A DNA stretch of 64,000 bases from Gibbsiella quercinecans. Lineage in GTDB: Bacteria; Pseudomonadota; Gammaproteobacteria; Enterobacterales; Enterobacteriaceae. The notes beneath the pieces are model-generated. The model was given only the letters and a program-made list of their open reading frames with translations. It searched no databases and was not told where the DNA came from. The translations under genes and the position numbers were made by a program. Shown piece by piece: positions 45,997 through 55,605 of this stretch. The stretch covers positions 5,346,925-5,410,924 of the forward strand of contig NZ_CP014136.1 of the NCBI RefSeq assembly GCF_002291425.1, read 5' to 3'. The stretch's first letter is position 1. Each line of letters starts with the position of its first letter.

Positions 45997-46914
45997 ATGA
46001 TTGTTCGCCCCCCACAGCACTGGTTTCTGCGTTTGTTCGACTGGTATGGTTCCGTGCTGTCCAAAATCCTTTTTCGCCTTAGCCTTAACCTGCTGATGTC
46101 GGTATTCGCCGTTATCGGCTACCAGTGGTATGAAACACTGGGCATCCGCCTGACCACCGCCCCATTCAGCCTGCTTGGGGTGGCCATCGCCATCTTCCTG
46201 GGGTTCCGCAATAGCGCCAGCTACGCCCGCTTTATCGAAGCGCGCCAGTTATGGGGGGGATTGCTGATCACCCAACGTTCACTGTTGCGGCAGATCAAAA
46301 GCGTGCTGTTGCACAAACCGCAAGAGGCCGAAACCTTCGCCGCTTTGCTGACGGCATTCAGTTGGAGCCTGAACCATCAGTTGCGCCATACCGATGATCG
46401 GGCAGATTTAACCCGGCTGGTGCCCGCCCGTTTTGCCGATGAGGTGCTGCGCAGCCCTTTCCCCGCCAACCGCCTGCTGCTGTGCATGGGGATCTGGCTG
46501 GGTGAGCAGCGCCAACAGGGCAACATCTCCGATATGCTGTACACGGGTATCGATCACAATTTGAACGCGCTTTCAAAGGTATTGGGCGGCTGTGAACGCA
46601 TCTCAAATACGCCGATCCCGTTTGCCTATAGCCTGATCCTGCACCGCACGGTATACCTGTTTTGCACCTTGCTGCCCTTTGCGCTGGTCGAGGATTTGCA
46701 CTACATGACGCCGCTGGTTTCGGTATTTATCTCTTATACCTTTCTTTCTCTGGAAGCACTGGCCGAAGAGCTGGAAGATCCGTTCGGCACGGCGCCGAAT
46801 GATTTGCCGCTCAATGCCATTTGCAACACCATTGAACGCAATATGAAAGAGATGAACGATGATTTCCCGCTGCCAGAGAAACTGGTGCATGACAAACGAT
46901 ACAATTTGATTTAA
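45997..46914 (+). CDS. yneE: Bestrophin-like channel protein (YneE family)
   Basis: A 305-residue inner-membrane protein of the bestrophin/UPF0187 family. It starts MIVRPPQHWFLRLFDWYGSV and has family blocks FLGFRNSASYARFIEARQLW and PLVSVFISYTFLSLEALAEE, then LEDPFGTAPNDLPL, the Ca/anion-gate region of bestrophins. Bacterial members form pentameric ion channels, some of them cation-selective. It stands alone behind a terminator. The E. coli homologue is YneE as I remember it. Confidence 0.88.
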   Translation: MIVRPPQHWFLRLFDWYGSVLSKILFRLSLNLLMSVFAVIGYQWYETLGIRLTTAPFSLLGVAIAIFLGFRNSASYARFIEARQLWGGLLITQRSLLRQIKSVLLHKPQEAETFAALLTAFSWSLNHQLRHTDDRADLTRLVPARFADEVLRSPFPANRLLLCMGIWLGEQRQQGNISDMLYTGIDHNLNALSKVLGGCERISNTPIPFAYSLILHRTVYLFCTLLPFALVEDLHYMTPLVSVFISYTFLSLEALAEELEDPFGTAPNDLPLNAICNTIERNMKEMNDDFPLPEKLVHDKRYNLI

Positions 46915-47000
46915 CAGTGCGTGGGGAAAACGGGGATTGTGCCGGCACCGCTTGAGGCGAGGAGTGATCCATGCAGGGCATGGCAAGCGGCGCCGCGCAA

Positions 47001-47020
47001 CCGGCTTCGTAGGAAGCCGG
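47001..47020. terminator. Hairpin between convergent genes
   Basis: CCGGCTTC, GTAG loop, GAAGCCGG: a perfect 8-bp stem between the bestrophin gene (+) and the small gene at 47031-47288 (-). Confidence 0.55.
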
Positions 47021-47030
47021 CAAACAGGGC

Positions 47031-47288
47031 CTAGGCCGGTAGGTAACGGATGGAGTGCTCCGGCGCGCTGCTTTCTGCGTCGATCACAAAATTCCATACG
47101 CCGGTGTACGGCACGTTGAGATATACCTCACCGTCCGCCCGGGTGCTAATAACGTTCGCGGAGCTTGCCTGTTTATTAATGCCGTCGTTTTGCGGTTCAT
47201 TAATCATCGAGATACGGAAACTATCAGAACAGCGCACGATCACCGTATCGCCGCCAAAAAGACTTAAACATGTACGCACTATAGACAT
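47031..47288 (-). CDS. Small DUF1883-like protein
   Basis: An 85-residue protein starting MSIVRTCLSLFGGDTVIVRC and ending DAESSAPEHSIRYLPA. It contains GEVYLNVPYTGVWNFVIDAE, a pattern of the DUF1883 beta-sandwich family. ATG 47288 is chosen over one 60 bases upstream because GGGGGCGAG lies just before it. DUF1883 proteins are of unknown function; some accompany toxin or signalling TIR domains, which is not the case here. It is flanked by a terminator and by a long non-coding stretch. Confidence 0.65.
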   Translation of the reverse strand: MSIVRTCLSLFGGDTVIVRCSDSFRISMINEPQNDGINKQASSANVISTRADGEVYLNVPYTGVWNFVIDAESSAPEHSIRYLPA

Positions 47289-48178
47289 AACTCGCCCCCA
47301 ACAGGATGTAGCCGAACAGCACCGCGACATTGAAATTCCCAGACTCAAACTGGATAGCGCCTTATGTGATTCTGCTCACATAACGAACAAGGTTTATCAA
47401 AGCAAAACCCACGCGATTGAATCATGATCTGCATCAAGTTTTACACGGTTTTCGGCAACTTTGCGCGATTTTTTGAATCGTTTTACTGAAAGGATTCAGC
47501 CCACACAATACCTGTGGTTTATCGCTGCGTTATTACGGGCATTTTCGTGGCGGTAAAGACGTTGTTGATCGCGTCCGTGCTGCACCACCATTTTTCTTCT
47601 CAATTCTGCTTCTGGCACTTTTTGATAAAAAAATTTGTGCTGCACATAAGCTGTATCGGTTTAGCTTTTTACTTGAACCAATGAAATTATAAATATATTA
47701 TTAAACAATAAGTTATAATTAACGGCTTTCCATCCTAACCGCTGCAATAGGGGTCAATCATTCGAGATAAAAGAACGTATCAGCGGATATCGCTACAATA
47801 TTTCGTTTGAGATGAAAACCATTCTCATGTAAATATACACTTCCATACAGTTTTTTGTGATAAACCTCACGCCAAAAAGGCTTGCGCGGCATAACCCCAT
47901 TATTTTTTAGTGCTAAACAGCATATTAACATCGTTTTAGATCAGCGATTACGGCTGAAGCTAACGATTTAGCTATAACGGTTCAGCTACGTGTTTGATGC
48001 AGCGGATTTGACCCACGATGTCGCCCTCGCCCGCCACCTGCTGAATGCCCACGCAATATTGGATCGCCGGGATGGCGCCAAGGCCGGTTTTGCCGTAACT
48101 GCACGCGGACGGTGCTCTGTTGTGCGGCGTAAGGCGTGAATAACAACGCGATTTCAATACTTCGTTCTCAGGAAAATT
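47289..48178. other. Long AT-rich intergenic stretch before the TonB receptor
   Basis: About 890 bases without a convincing gene. It holds an inverted repeat TGAGA/TCTCA at about 47809-47828 (TGAGATGAAAACCATTCTCA), partly Fur-box-like, 350 bases before the receptor. It also holds a GC-rich block at 47975-48140 whose minus-strand frame ends GEGDIVGQIRCIKHVAEPL, a possible remnant of a lost gene. The remainder is AT-rich and shows nothing definite. Confidence 0.5.
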
Positions 48179-50617
48179 ATGTCAGTACAATCGACAACGC
48201 CGCATGCCCACCCATTACGCCGCCTGCCTCTGGCAACCGCCATCCATTTACTGCTGCTGACCGGTACCGTCACGTCAGGGATCCAGCCTGTGTATGCTGC
48301 CGAAACGGCGCAGGCCAAACAGTATCAGATCCCGGCAGGGCCGCTTTCCGTGCAGCTTGTGCAGTTTGCCCGCCAGGCCGGCATCCGTCTGGCTGACGCA
48401 ACCCAGGCCCAGGACGTTAATGGTTCCGCGCTTGAGGGGCAATACAGCGTTGAAGCCGGCCTGCAGGCCCTGCTGGCCGGGAAAGGGCTTACTGCCCTGC
48501 ACCAGCCCGATGGTAGTTATCTCTTGGCCCGCACCGGCGGCGAAGAGAATTTGCTGGTAACGGCCGCGGCGGATTACGGCGCCACTACCGAAGACACCGC
48601 CTCTTACACCTCTAAACAGATGTCTACGGCGACGGGTCTGGCGTTGTCGCCGCGTGAAACGCCGCAGTCGGTCAGCGTGGTAAGCCGCCAACGCATGAAC
48701 GATCAGAATATGACTTCGCTTGATGACGCCATGAGCCAAACCACCGGGATCAATGTCGTCAACCAAAGCTCGTATCAAGTGAAGTTCCAATCGCGTGGGT
48801 TCAGCATGGATAACGTCAAGGAAGATGGCGTGAACTCATCGTTCCAGAACAGCGTCTCCGGCATGGGCTACTCTGAATCCTCCAGTGAATCGCCCGATCT
48901 GGCGATTTACGATCACCTGGAAGTGCTGCGCGGCGCCTCTGGCCTGACGCAGGGCAATGGCGAACCCGGCGGCACCGTGAACCTGGTGCGCAAAAAACCC
49001 ACCTACGATTTCCGCGCCACCGCCGACGTCAGCGCTGGCCGCTGGGACAACTACCGTAGCACGGTGGATGTCTCCGGCCCATTGAACGACGATGCCACAG
49101 TGCGCGGCCGCTTCGTTGGCGTTTATCAGGATAAACAGAGTTTTGTCGACTACGTCGACAGCGATCGCCAGGTGCTGTACGGCACGCTAGCCTGGGACAT
49201 TACGCCGGACACCACCGTCACCACCGGCGTGAACTGGCAAAAAACCCACACCGTGCCCAATCTGTACGGCGTGCCGATGGCCAGCGACTATAGCGATCTC
49301 AAACTGCCGCGCTCCACCTTCCTGGGCGCCAGTTGGAACCGCATCACGTTTGAGAAGATTAATCCCTTCATTGAGTTCGAACACAACTTCGACAACGATT
49401 GGGCGCTAAAAAGCGCGTTGAACTACACGCGCGGCACGGCGGTTAGCAAGGCGATTGGGATTTATGGCAGCGCTACGCCGAAGCTTAACAACGCTATCCA
49501 GCGTGATAACAAATCCGACCAATGGGGCTATAACCTGACCTTGAGCGGCCCGTTTGACTGGCTGGGGCGCAGCCATGAGCTGGTGTTCGGCGGCGATTAC
49601 CAAAAAGAGAACTTCGATAATCTGTTTGGCACCGTGGCTAACCGCGACGCGGTGGATATCTATGGCTGGCAGCCCAATGCGCTGGCCGAACCTGACTGGC
49701 CGGATTACACCAGCCGCTATCAGTACCGTGTCTATCAGCGTGCGCTGTTCGCCACCACCCGTTTTGAGCTGGCCGATAACTGGAAGCTGATCCTTGGCAG
49801 CCGTTACAGCGCCTACAGCTACGACATGTACAACACCAATCGCGCTACGGGCGTCACCAACCATTCCAACAGCTATAAAGTGCGCGATAAGCTGATCCCT
49901 TACGCCGGCCTGCTGTGGGACTTTGCCGATAATTACACCTGGTATTTCAGCTACAGCGATATCTACAAACCGCAGGACTACCTCGATCGCAACAACGCCT
50001 TATTGCCGGCGATTACCGGGAAAAATTATGAAACCGGGATCAAAGGCGCCTTTTTTGATGGCGACCTGAATGCCTCGGTGGCGCTGTACCGCATTATCCA
50101 GGCCAACCGCCCGGTTGCAGACACCGACTGCCCGACCAGTGATGATTGTTACAGTGCGCAAGGGAAAGTACAAAGCCAGGGTGTGGAAGTGGAAATGTCG
50201 GGCAAACTGACTGATGGCTGGCAACTTTACGCCGGTTATACGCTGACCAATACCAAACGGCTGGAAGACGATACCAACGGTTCGAAGGGGGAAAAATACA
50301 GCCCCTACACGCCGCAGCATATGTTCAAGCTGTACAGCAGCTACACCCTGCCGGGCCAACTGAACCAGTGGACCATCGGCGCCGGGATGACGGCGCAGAC
50401 CGATACCGACACCGTGTATAACATTCATCAGGGCGGCTACACGTTGTACAACGCCAACGTGACGTATCACTACAGTAAAAACCTCAGCTTGAGCCTGACG
50501 GGCAATAACTTGACCGATAAGACCTATTACCTCACGTTGAACAACCGCAGCATCAATGGCTACAACTTCTACGGCGAACCACGCAATGTGGTATTCAATG
50601 TGAAGTGGACGTACTGA
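48179..50617 (+). CDS. TonB-dependent siderophore-type receptor with N-terminal STN domain
   Basis: An 812-residue outer-membrane receptor. It has a signal peptide (about residues 1-41, ending VYAAE), an STN signalling domain at about 47-115 (QIPAGPLSVQLVQFARQAGI), a TonB box and plug (ETPQSVSVVSRQRMNDQN, LEVLRGASGLTQGNGEPGGT) and a 22-strand barrel ending in aromatic NVKWTY. The motifs are those of ferric-siderophore receptors of the FhuE/FpvA type. STN receptors usually signal to a FecR/FecI pair, but none is encoded nearby. An ABC protein follows after a strong hairpin. Iron control by Fur is likely, but no clear Fur box abuts the start. Confidence 0.94.
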   Translation: MSVQSTTPHAHPLRRLPLATAIHLLLLTGTVTSGIQPVYAAETAQAKQYQIPAGPLSVQLVQFARQAGIRLADATQAQDVNGSALEGQYSVEAGLQALLAGKGLTALHQPDGSYLLARTGGEENLLVTAAADYGATTEDTASYTSKQMSTATGLALSPRETPQSVSVVSRQRMNDQNMTSLDDAMSQTTGINVVNQSSYQVKFQSRGFSMDNVKEDGVNSSFQNSVSGMGYSESSSESPDLAIYDHLEVLRGASGLTQGNGEPGGTVNLVRKKPTYDFRATADVSAGRWDNYRSTVDVSGPLNDDATVRGRFVGVYQDKQSFVDYVDSDRQVLYGTLAWDITPDTTVTTGVNWQKTHTVPNLYGVPMASDYSDLKLPRSTFLGASWNRITFEKINPFIEFEHNFDNDWALKSALNYTRGTAVSKAIGIYGSATPKLNNAIQRDNKSDQWGYNLTLSGPFDWLGRSHELVFGGDYQKENFDNLFGTVANRDAVDIYGWQPNALAEPDWPDYTSRYQYRVYQRALFATTRFELADNWKLILGSRYSAYSYDMYNTNRATGVTNHSNSYKVRDKLIPYAGLLWDFADNYTWYFSYSDIYKPQDYLDRNNALLPAITGKNYETGIKGAFFDGDLNASVALYRIIQANRPVADTDCPTSDDCYSAQGKVQSQGVEVEMSGKLTDGWQLYAGYTLTNTKRLEDDTNGSKGEKYSPYTPQHMFKLYSSYTLPGQLNQWTIGAGMTAQTDTDTVYNIHQGGYTLYNANVTYHYSKNLSLSLTGNNLTDKTYYLTLNNRSINGYNFYGEPRNVVFNVKWTY

Positions 50618-50636
50618 TCGGGCGCAAAGGAACTCA

Positions 50637-50659
50637 AGCCGCACCCTGTGGGTGCGGCT
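50637..50659 (+). terminator. Strong hairpin between the receptor and the ABC gene
   Basis: AGCCGCACCC, TGT, GGGTGCGGCT: a perfect 10-bp stem with a 3-base loop, ending 7 bases before ATG 50667. It could terminate the receptor mRNA or hide the start region of the next gene. Confidence 0.6.
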
Positions 50660-50666
50660 ACTTATT

Positions 50667-52364
50667 ATGTTAATTCTCAAACGTTTTTTTCTTCTGATTA
50701 AGCCCTATTGGAACCACCCGCGCGAATGGTACTCCTGGCTACTGCTGGCCGGCACCGTCAGCGCCACGCTGGGGATTGTCTGGGTCAGCGTTCAGTACAC
50801 CAACTGGAGCCGTGCGTTTTACGATGCACTGGCGGAGTATTTCCAACATGCCTCCCCCTGGCAGTTAGGCTATCAATACGCCGGCTATACGCTGCTGTTT
50901 GTTTTACTGGTGGTCAGCAGCAACTGGTGCCGCAAGGCGCTGATTATCCACTGGCGCCAAAAAATGACGCTGCGCTATGAGACCGAGTGGCTGCGGCGGC
51001 ATACTCACTACCATCTTGGGCGCGCCAATGGGCCAGATAACCCGGATCAGCGTATTGCAGAAGATATTCGTCTGCTGATCGAACAAAGCCTGGAGCTGTT
51101 CCTCTCACTGTTGAAAAACGTCACCGGGCTATTTTCCTTTATCTTCATCCTGTGGCAGCTCTCCGGCGAGCAGCGCTTTACCTTCATGGGCATGGATATC
51201 GTCCTTCACGGCTACCTGGTGTGGATCGCGCTGATTTACGCCTTTATCAGCAGTTTTCTGGCGCACCGAATTGGCCGGCCGCTGCACGATCTCAACGGTG
51301 AAAAACAACGAGCCGAAGCGGACTACCGCGCCAGCCTGTTGCGCATTCGCGAACATTCAGAACAAGTGGCGATTTACCACGGCGAACGCGCCGAATTGCG
51401 GCGCGCGCATGGTTTTTTCTCTGGGATCGTCAGCAACTGGCGGAACCTGATGCTGCGCGAATTCAAACTGGAAAGCTTCATCACCAGCTACTTTCGCCTG
51501 AGCCTGATGCTACCGCTGTTCGCCGTGCTGCCGCTGTATATCAGCCGGCAGATTACGCTGGGGACCATCATGCAGGTGCGCGGCGCGTTTAGCTATGTGC
51601 TCGATGCGTTTGGCTGGTTTATCGATTCTTACCGCCAGCTTGCCGCCTGGTCCGCCACCGTGGATCGCCTGTGGCGCTTCCAGCAGAGTATGCGCAATCT
51701 GCCCACGGCGGTGAACTATGCGCGCGACGGCAGCCTGTTTTTTTTCCAACACTTTTCCCCTTGTAACCAGATCGGCGCCCCGCTGTTTAACCCGGTGAAT
51801 CAATGCCTTTCCCCTGGCGACTGGCTGATGATCAGCGGCGCCAGCGGCATTGGCAAATCGTCAATGCAGCGGGGGCTGGCCGGCCTGCAAAAGGAGATCA
51901 CCGGCACATGGCAACTCCCACGCGGCAGGCAGCTGTTTATTCCGCAGAAGGCCTACCTGCCGGAAGACACCCTGGCATTGGTGCTAAGCTATCCGCGCGT
52001 GGCCGCATTCAGCCAGGCGCAGCTTAAGCAGGCGCTGCAGGATGTGGGGTTGCCCTATTTGATCCCGGCGCTGGCGGAGAAAAAGAACTGGGGGGATATT
52101 TTGTCCGGCGGCGAACAACAGCGGCTGTCGCTGGCCCGCGCGCTGCTGAACCAACCGGCGCTATTGTGCCTGGATGAAGCCACCAGCAACCTGGACGAAG
52201 AAAGCGCTGGGAAACTGTTGCAGATGATAAAACGTGCTTTGCCGGAGGCGATCGTGATTGTGATCAGCCACCAGCACACACTGCTGCAATACTGCGACTA
52301 CCACTGCAAAATCACGCCCAAAACGGCCGCACCGCCCTTGAACCGTGCACAAGGCCATGCATGA
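50667..52364 (+). CDS. YddA-like ABC transporter (fused membrane and ATPase domains)
   Basis: A 565-residue half-transporter of the YddA/SbmA-related ABC family. The N-terminal membrane domain has about six helices and the family block RTxWRxWLTxxL-like (WSRAFYDALAEYFQ, WRQKMTLRYETEWLRRHTHY). The C-terminal ATPase has Walker A SGASGIGKSS, signature LSGGEQQRLSLARALL and Walker B LLCLDEATSNLDEES. Placed after a TonB receptor, it may help move a chelate or peptide across the inner membrane; E. coli also has yddA beside a TonB receptor gene. ATG 50667 is used; a GTG at 50652 lies inside the upstream hairpin. No good ribosome-binding site is seen. Confidence 0.9.
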   Translation: MLILKRFFLLIKPYWNHPREWYSWLLLAGTVSATLGIVWVSVQYTNWSRAFYDALAEYFQHASPWQLGYQYAGYTLLFVLLVVSSNWCRKALIIHWRQKMTLRYETEWLRRHTHYHLGRANGPDNPDQRIAEDIRLLIEQSLELFLSLLKNVTGLFSFIFILWQLSGEQRFTFMGMDIVLHGYLVWIALIYAFISSFLAHRIGRPLHDLNGEKQRAEADYRASLLRIREHSEQVAIYHGERAELRRAHGFFSGIVSNWRNLMLREFKLESFITSYFRLSLMLPLFAVLPLYISRQITLGTIMQVRGAFSYVLDAFGWFIDSYRQLAAWSATVDRLWRFQQSMRNLPTAVNYARDGSLFFFQHFSPCNQIGAPLFNPVNQCLSPGDWLMISGASGIGKSSMQRGLAGLQKEITGTWQLPRGRQLFIPQKAYLPEDTLALVLSYPRVAAFSQAQLKQALQDVGLPYLIPALAEKKNWGDILSGGEQQRLSLARALLNQPALLCLDEATSNLDEESAGKLLQMIKRALPEAIVIVISHQHTLLQYCDYHCKITPKTAAPPLNRAQGHA

Positions 52365-52373
52365 GGTTTGCCA

Positions 52374-52397
52374 CCTTGGCCCCTGATGGGGCCAAGG
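52374..52397. terminator. Bidirectional terminator between ABC gene and cbpM
   Basis: CCTTGGCCCC, TGAT, GGGGCCAAGG: a perfect 10-bp stem with a tetraloop between convergent genes. Confidence 0.75.
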
Positions 52398-52418
52398 GCA
52401 ACATGCTGAACAAGGTGC

Positions 52419-52724
52419 TTAAAAACCACCGGTGAACCTTTCCAACTGGCGGCGCAGCTGTTCATTCTCTTTGCGCAACTGTGCGATATCGTCCAACAAC
52501 CCCAGCGTAACCGCAATGCCGGGCCAGTCGATCGCCAGCTCCCGGTGCAGGCGAGAGGCACGGTTGAAATAGAACAGCGCCTGTTCATCAAACAACCACG
52601 TATCCGCTTCACTATTGCAGGGCTCAATCACGCCCAGGCCGACCACTTCGGTCAGCTCATCCTCCGTCACGCCGGTATGCAGGCAAAACTCACTTACGGT
52701 AAAGGTGACTTGTAGCGTTGTCAT
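52419..52724 (-). CDS. cbpM: CbpM, chaperone-modulator protein
   Basis: A 101-residue MerR-like small protein that binds the J-domain of CbpA and blocks its co-chaperone action. It has FTVSEFCLHTGVTEDELTEV and the C-terminal coiled coil LLDDIAQLRKENEQLRRQLE typical of CbpM. Its ATG shares one base with the stop codon of cbpA, so it is translated with it, matching the usual cbpAM order. Confidence 0.94.
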   Translation of the reverse strand: MTTLQVTFTVSEFCLHTGVTEDELTEVVGLGVIEPCNSEADTWLFDEQALFYFNRASRLHRELAIDWPGIAVTLGLLDDIAQLRKENEQLRRQLERFTGGF

Positions 52725-53659
52725 TATGCTTTACTCCATTCTTTACGCGGATCAAAGCCTTGCTGCTCTTCGGCCAGCTGTTTCCACAGCGCCGCGCTTT
52801 TCTCGTCTGGCTTCGGCGGCATAACAATTTTGATTACCGCAAACAAATCGCCGGTGGTATTTTTACCGACCAGCCCTTTGCCCTTCACCCGCAGGCGTTG
52901 CCCGGCCTGGCTACCGGCAGGGATGGTCAGCAGGATATTGTCTTTCAGGGTGGGCACCGAGACTTTGCTCCCCAGCGCCGCTTCCCACGGCGCCAGCGGC
53001 AGTACGATTTCCAGATTATGCCCAACCACGTCGAACAGCGGGTGCGGCGCGATTTGGATAACCAGATAAAGATCGCCGTTCGCCCCGCCGCCGATGCCGG
53101 GCGAGCCTTGCCCTTTAAGGCGGATACGTTCGCCGTCGCCCACGCCGGCCGGGATTTTCACATTCAGGGTTTTGGTGGTTTCCTGCTCGACCAGGCCAAA
53201 GGCGTTATACACCGGCAGTTGATAGCGAATGGTGCGCTGTTGTTCGCTGAGCGTCTCCTCCAGGAACATCGCCACCGGCATCTCCACATCTTGGCCACGC
53301 ACCGCGTGCGCCTGGCGATGCTGCTGACTGCGGGCGTGGCCGCCGAACATGGAGGAGAAAAAGTCGGAAAAGTCTTCGGCGTTGCCGCTGTAGGCATGTT
53401 CCTGCTGCTGATGGTTGGCGGCGCGGCCAAAGTTGGGATCGTTGCGGTGTTTGAGGATTTCGTCGTACTCGGCACGGCGTTCGCTGTCTTTCAGCACTTC
53501 ATAGGCTTCAGCGATTTCCTTGAACCGGGCCTCGGCATCGGGCTCGGTGCTGACATCGGGATGGTATTTCCTTGCCAGCCTGCGGTAAGCGGTTTTGATC
53601 GCCTTGATGTCATCCGCGGGTTTAACGCCCAGAATGGCGTAGTAGTCCTTGATTTCCAT
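52724..53659 (-). CDS. cbpA: CbpA, DnaJ-like co-chaperone and DNA-binding protein
   Basis: A 311-residue class II J-protein that works with DnaK and also binds curved DNA in stationary phase. The J-domain has the HPD triad in [20 protein letters not shown] near residue 33. A Gly/Phe region follows ([11 protein letters not shown]), then two substrate-binding beta-domains ([19 protein letters not shown]) without a zinc finger, as in CbpA. It overlaps cbpM by one base. In E. coli it is under sigma-S control; I did not define a promoter here. Confidence 0.96.
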   Translation of the reverse strand: MEIKDYYAILGVKPADDIKAIKTAYRRLARKYHPDVSTEPDAEARFKEIAEAYEVLKDSERRAEYDEILKHRNDPNFGRAANHQQQEHAYSGNAEDFSDFFSSMFGGHARSQQHRQAHAVRGQDVEMPVAMFLEETLSEQQRTIRYQLPVYNAFGLVEQETTKTLNVKIPAGVGDGERIRLKGQGSPGIGGGANGDLYLVIQIAPHPLFDVVGHNLEIVLPLAPWEAALGSKVSVPTLKDNILLTIPAGSQAGQRLRVKGKGLVGKNTTGDLFAVIKIVMPPKPDEKSAALWKQLAEEQQGFDPRKEWSKA

Positions 53660-53760
53660 AATGCTAGGCTCTCTTTTTATCTGTTATCAGAGGAATGCCC
53701 CAATCCACAATTATCTTAGGGCATTTTGCCACCTACCGACAGGAGTTTTCATCCGCCGGC

Positions 53761-54522
53761 CTAACGCATACCGTGGTTGATCGAATAGCCGATTTTGAAA
53801 GAAACGCGATCCGGGTGGTTAACCGAAACCAGGTATTCCAGCGGCCGCTGGCCTGCGTCGAAAATCACGCCGCGGTAAACCAGCGCCGCGCTACCGGCCG
53901 GCGCTTCCAGCAGTTGCTGCTCATCTTCCGTCATCGCCGCCACGCTGATCAGCCCTTCGTCCGCCTCGCCGTGGAGCTGATAGCGCTCGCGCAGTAGCTG
54001 ATACAGCGATTCCCCCTGCTGAAGATCGCCAGCCTGCAGCGTGGGCACTTTGCTGCGAGGCAAAAAGCTGGTTTCCAGGCAGAACGGCTTGCCATCCGCC
54101 AGGCGCAACCGCTTAATCATCACGATCGGTTCACCCTCTGCGATCTGCAAACGCTGGGCGATGCGCTGGCTGGCATTGGCCTCATGGAACAGGATCAGGC
54201 GGCTGCTGGGCGTGGCGGCATTCAGCTCGACGATTTTGCTGATCCCCTGCTGTATCGGCTGAGTCAACGGCCGTTCGATCGCGCTGTGCGCCAGGTAAGT
54301 GCCCTGGTTACCGCGCCTTTCCAACACACCGTCCTGAACAAATTCGGCAATCATTTTCCGCAACGTCATACGGCTGACGCCCAACAATTGCACCAGCTCG
54401 CGCTCCGGCGGAATTTGATCGCCGGCGCTGTATTCCGCCGAGTGTAACATCCCCTTCAGGGCTTCTTTCGCCACCAGGTAGGATTTACGCGGGCGGCGCG
54501 ACGTGCCGGCTAATTCATTCAT
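53761..54522 (-). CDS. frlR: GntR/UTRA-family regulator (FrlR-like)
   Basis: A 253-residue HutC-type regulator. The N-terminal winged helix is PPERELVQLLGVSRMTLRKM with the wing LERRGNQGTYLA, followed by a UTRA ligand domain (IVMIKRLRLADGKPFCLETS, VYRGVIFDAGQRPLEYLVSV). It is divergent from the binding-protein, deglycase and kinase genes and should control them, sensing a sugar-phosphate-type ligand. Repeated TGGTCTA motifs in the shared 253-base control region, one of them overlapping its own start codon, are likely operators. The symbol is by analogy with fructosamine operons. Confidence 0.88.
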   Translation of the reverse strand: MNELAGTSRRPRKSYLVAKEALKGMLHSAEYSAGDQIPPERELVQLLGVSRMTLRKMIAEFVQDGVLERRGNQGTYLAHSAIERPLTQPIQQGISKIVELNAATPSSRLILFHEANASQRIAQRLQIAEGEPIVMIKRLRLADGKPFCLETSFLPRSKVPTLQAGDLQQGESLYQLLRERYQLHGEADEGLISVAAMTEDEQQLLEAPAGSAALVYRGVIFDAGQRPLEYLVSVNHPDRVSFKIGYSINHGMR

Positions 54523-54745
54523 GGTCTAATTTCACCCGTTAATACCCATCGTGATATTGTCAAAAATAAACCATAACATGGCTTTTTATCTACTCTTCGT
54601 TGTCTTACCCGGCGAACATAAGCGCTGCAAATACCAGACCACAAGAAAACGTTCAATCCTTATATCACCATTTTGGTCTAATTATCCGCAAAAATCATTG
54701 CCAAAAGTTCAAATATCAGGCTAGATTTATTTCGTGGTCTATTTT
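54522..54745. promoter_or_regulatory. Reiterated TGGTCTA operator motif in the divergent control region
   Basis: TGGTCTAATTT (54522-54532), TGGTCTAATTA (54674-54684) and TGGTCTATTTT (54735-54745) occur on the + strand, and AGACCA (54636-54641) is an opposite half-site. TGGTCTAnACCA-like sites are known for HutC-type GntR proteins, so these fit the divergent regulator. Confidence 0.55.
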
Positions 54746-54775
54746 TTGGTATTTTTAACATCACCAGGGGGAAGT

Positions 54776-55567
54776 ATGGGCAAGATGAGGTTTCTGTCAC
54801 CCGCGGCGCTGGTACTGGCGCTTGCCGCCAGCCACGCCGCATTCGCCGCGCCGCCGTTGCAGCAGATCCGTTTCGGCACCGACGCAACCTACCCACCTTT
54901 CGAATATAAAACCCCGCAGGGCAAGCTGGCGGGTTTTGATATCGAACTCGGCAACGCGATCTGCGCCGAGCTTAAGGTGAAGTGCGTTTGGGTGGAAAGC
55001 AGTTTTGACGGGCTAATTCCCGCGCTGCAGGCGCGCAAGTTTGACGCCATTCTTTCTTCGATGTCGATTACCGATGAGCGGAAAAAATCGATCGCTTTCA
55101 GTGACAAGCTGTTCAACACGCCGGCTTATATCGTCGTGAAGAAAAACAGCGGGCTGACCCCGGATGTTAACGCCCTGCGCGGTAAAACCGTCGGCGTGCA
55201 AAGCGGTTCGGTGTTTGAAACCTACGCGAAAAAATATTGGCAGGCGCACGGGGTGAATATTGTTCCCTACCCGGACGCCAGCGCCGCCTATGCCGATCTG
55301 ATCGTCGGCCGTAATGATGCCGTACTGGATGACGCCACGGTGCAGGCGCTTTCATTGCTGGACAAACCCGAAGGCCAAGACTTTATCCAGGTGAAACAGC
55401 GTGTGAACGATCCGGACATCTTTGGCCCCGGCACCGGCATTGGCCTGCGCAAAGACAACCCGGAATTACTGGCGGCCCTTAACCAGGCGATCGCCAAGCT
55501 GCACAGCGACGGCACCTACGACCAGATCGCCAAGCGCTATTTCAATTTTGATATTTACGGCAACTGA
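54776..55567 (+). CDS. Periplasmic binding protein (polar amino-acid type) of the fructosamine module
   Basis: A 263-residue family-3 solute-binding protein with a signal peptide ending ASHAAFAAP and typical blocks IRFGTDATYPPFEYKTPQG, FDIELGNAICAELKVKC, DGLIPALQARKFDAILSSMS and GPGTGIGLRKDN. It resembles lysine/arginine/ornithine-binding proteins. ATG 54776 follows AGGGGGAAGT. It lies ahead of a deglycase and a kinase, so it may bind a glycated amino acid such as fructose-lysine. No permease or ATPase gene is adjacent, so it must share a transporter encoded elsewhere. Confidence 0.92.
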   Translation: MGKMRFLSPAALVLALAASHAAFAAPPLQQIRFGTDATYPPFEYKTPQGKLAGFDIELGNAICAELKVKCVWVESSFDGLIPALQARKFDAILSSMSITDERKKSIAFSDKLFNTPAYIVVKKNSGLTPDVNALRGKTVGVQSGSVFETYAKKYWQAHGVNIVPYPDASAAYADLIVGRNDAVLDDATVQALSLLDKPEGQDFIQVKQRVNDPDIFGPGTGIGLRKDNPELLAALNQAIAKLHSDGTYDQIAKRYFNFDIYGN

Positions 55568-55605
55568 TACCGCCATTTTTTATTGTGAACAATCAAAGGT
55601 AAGTT

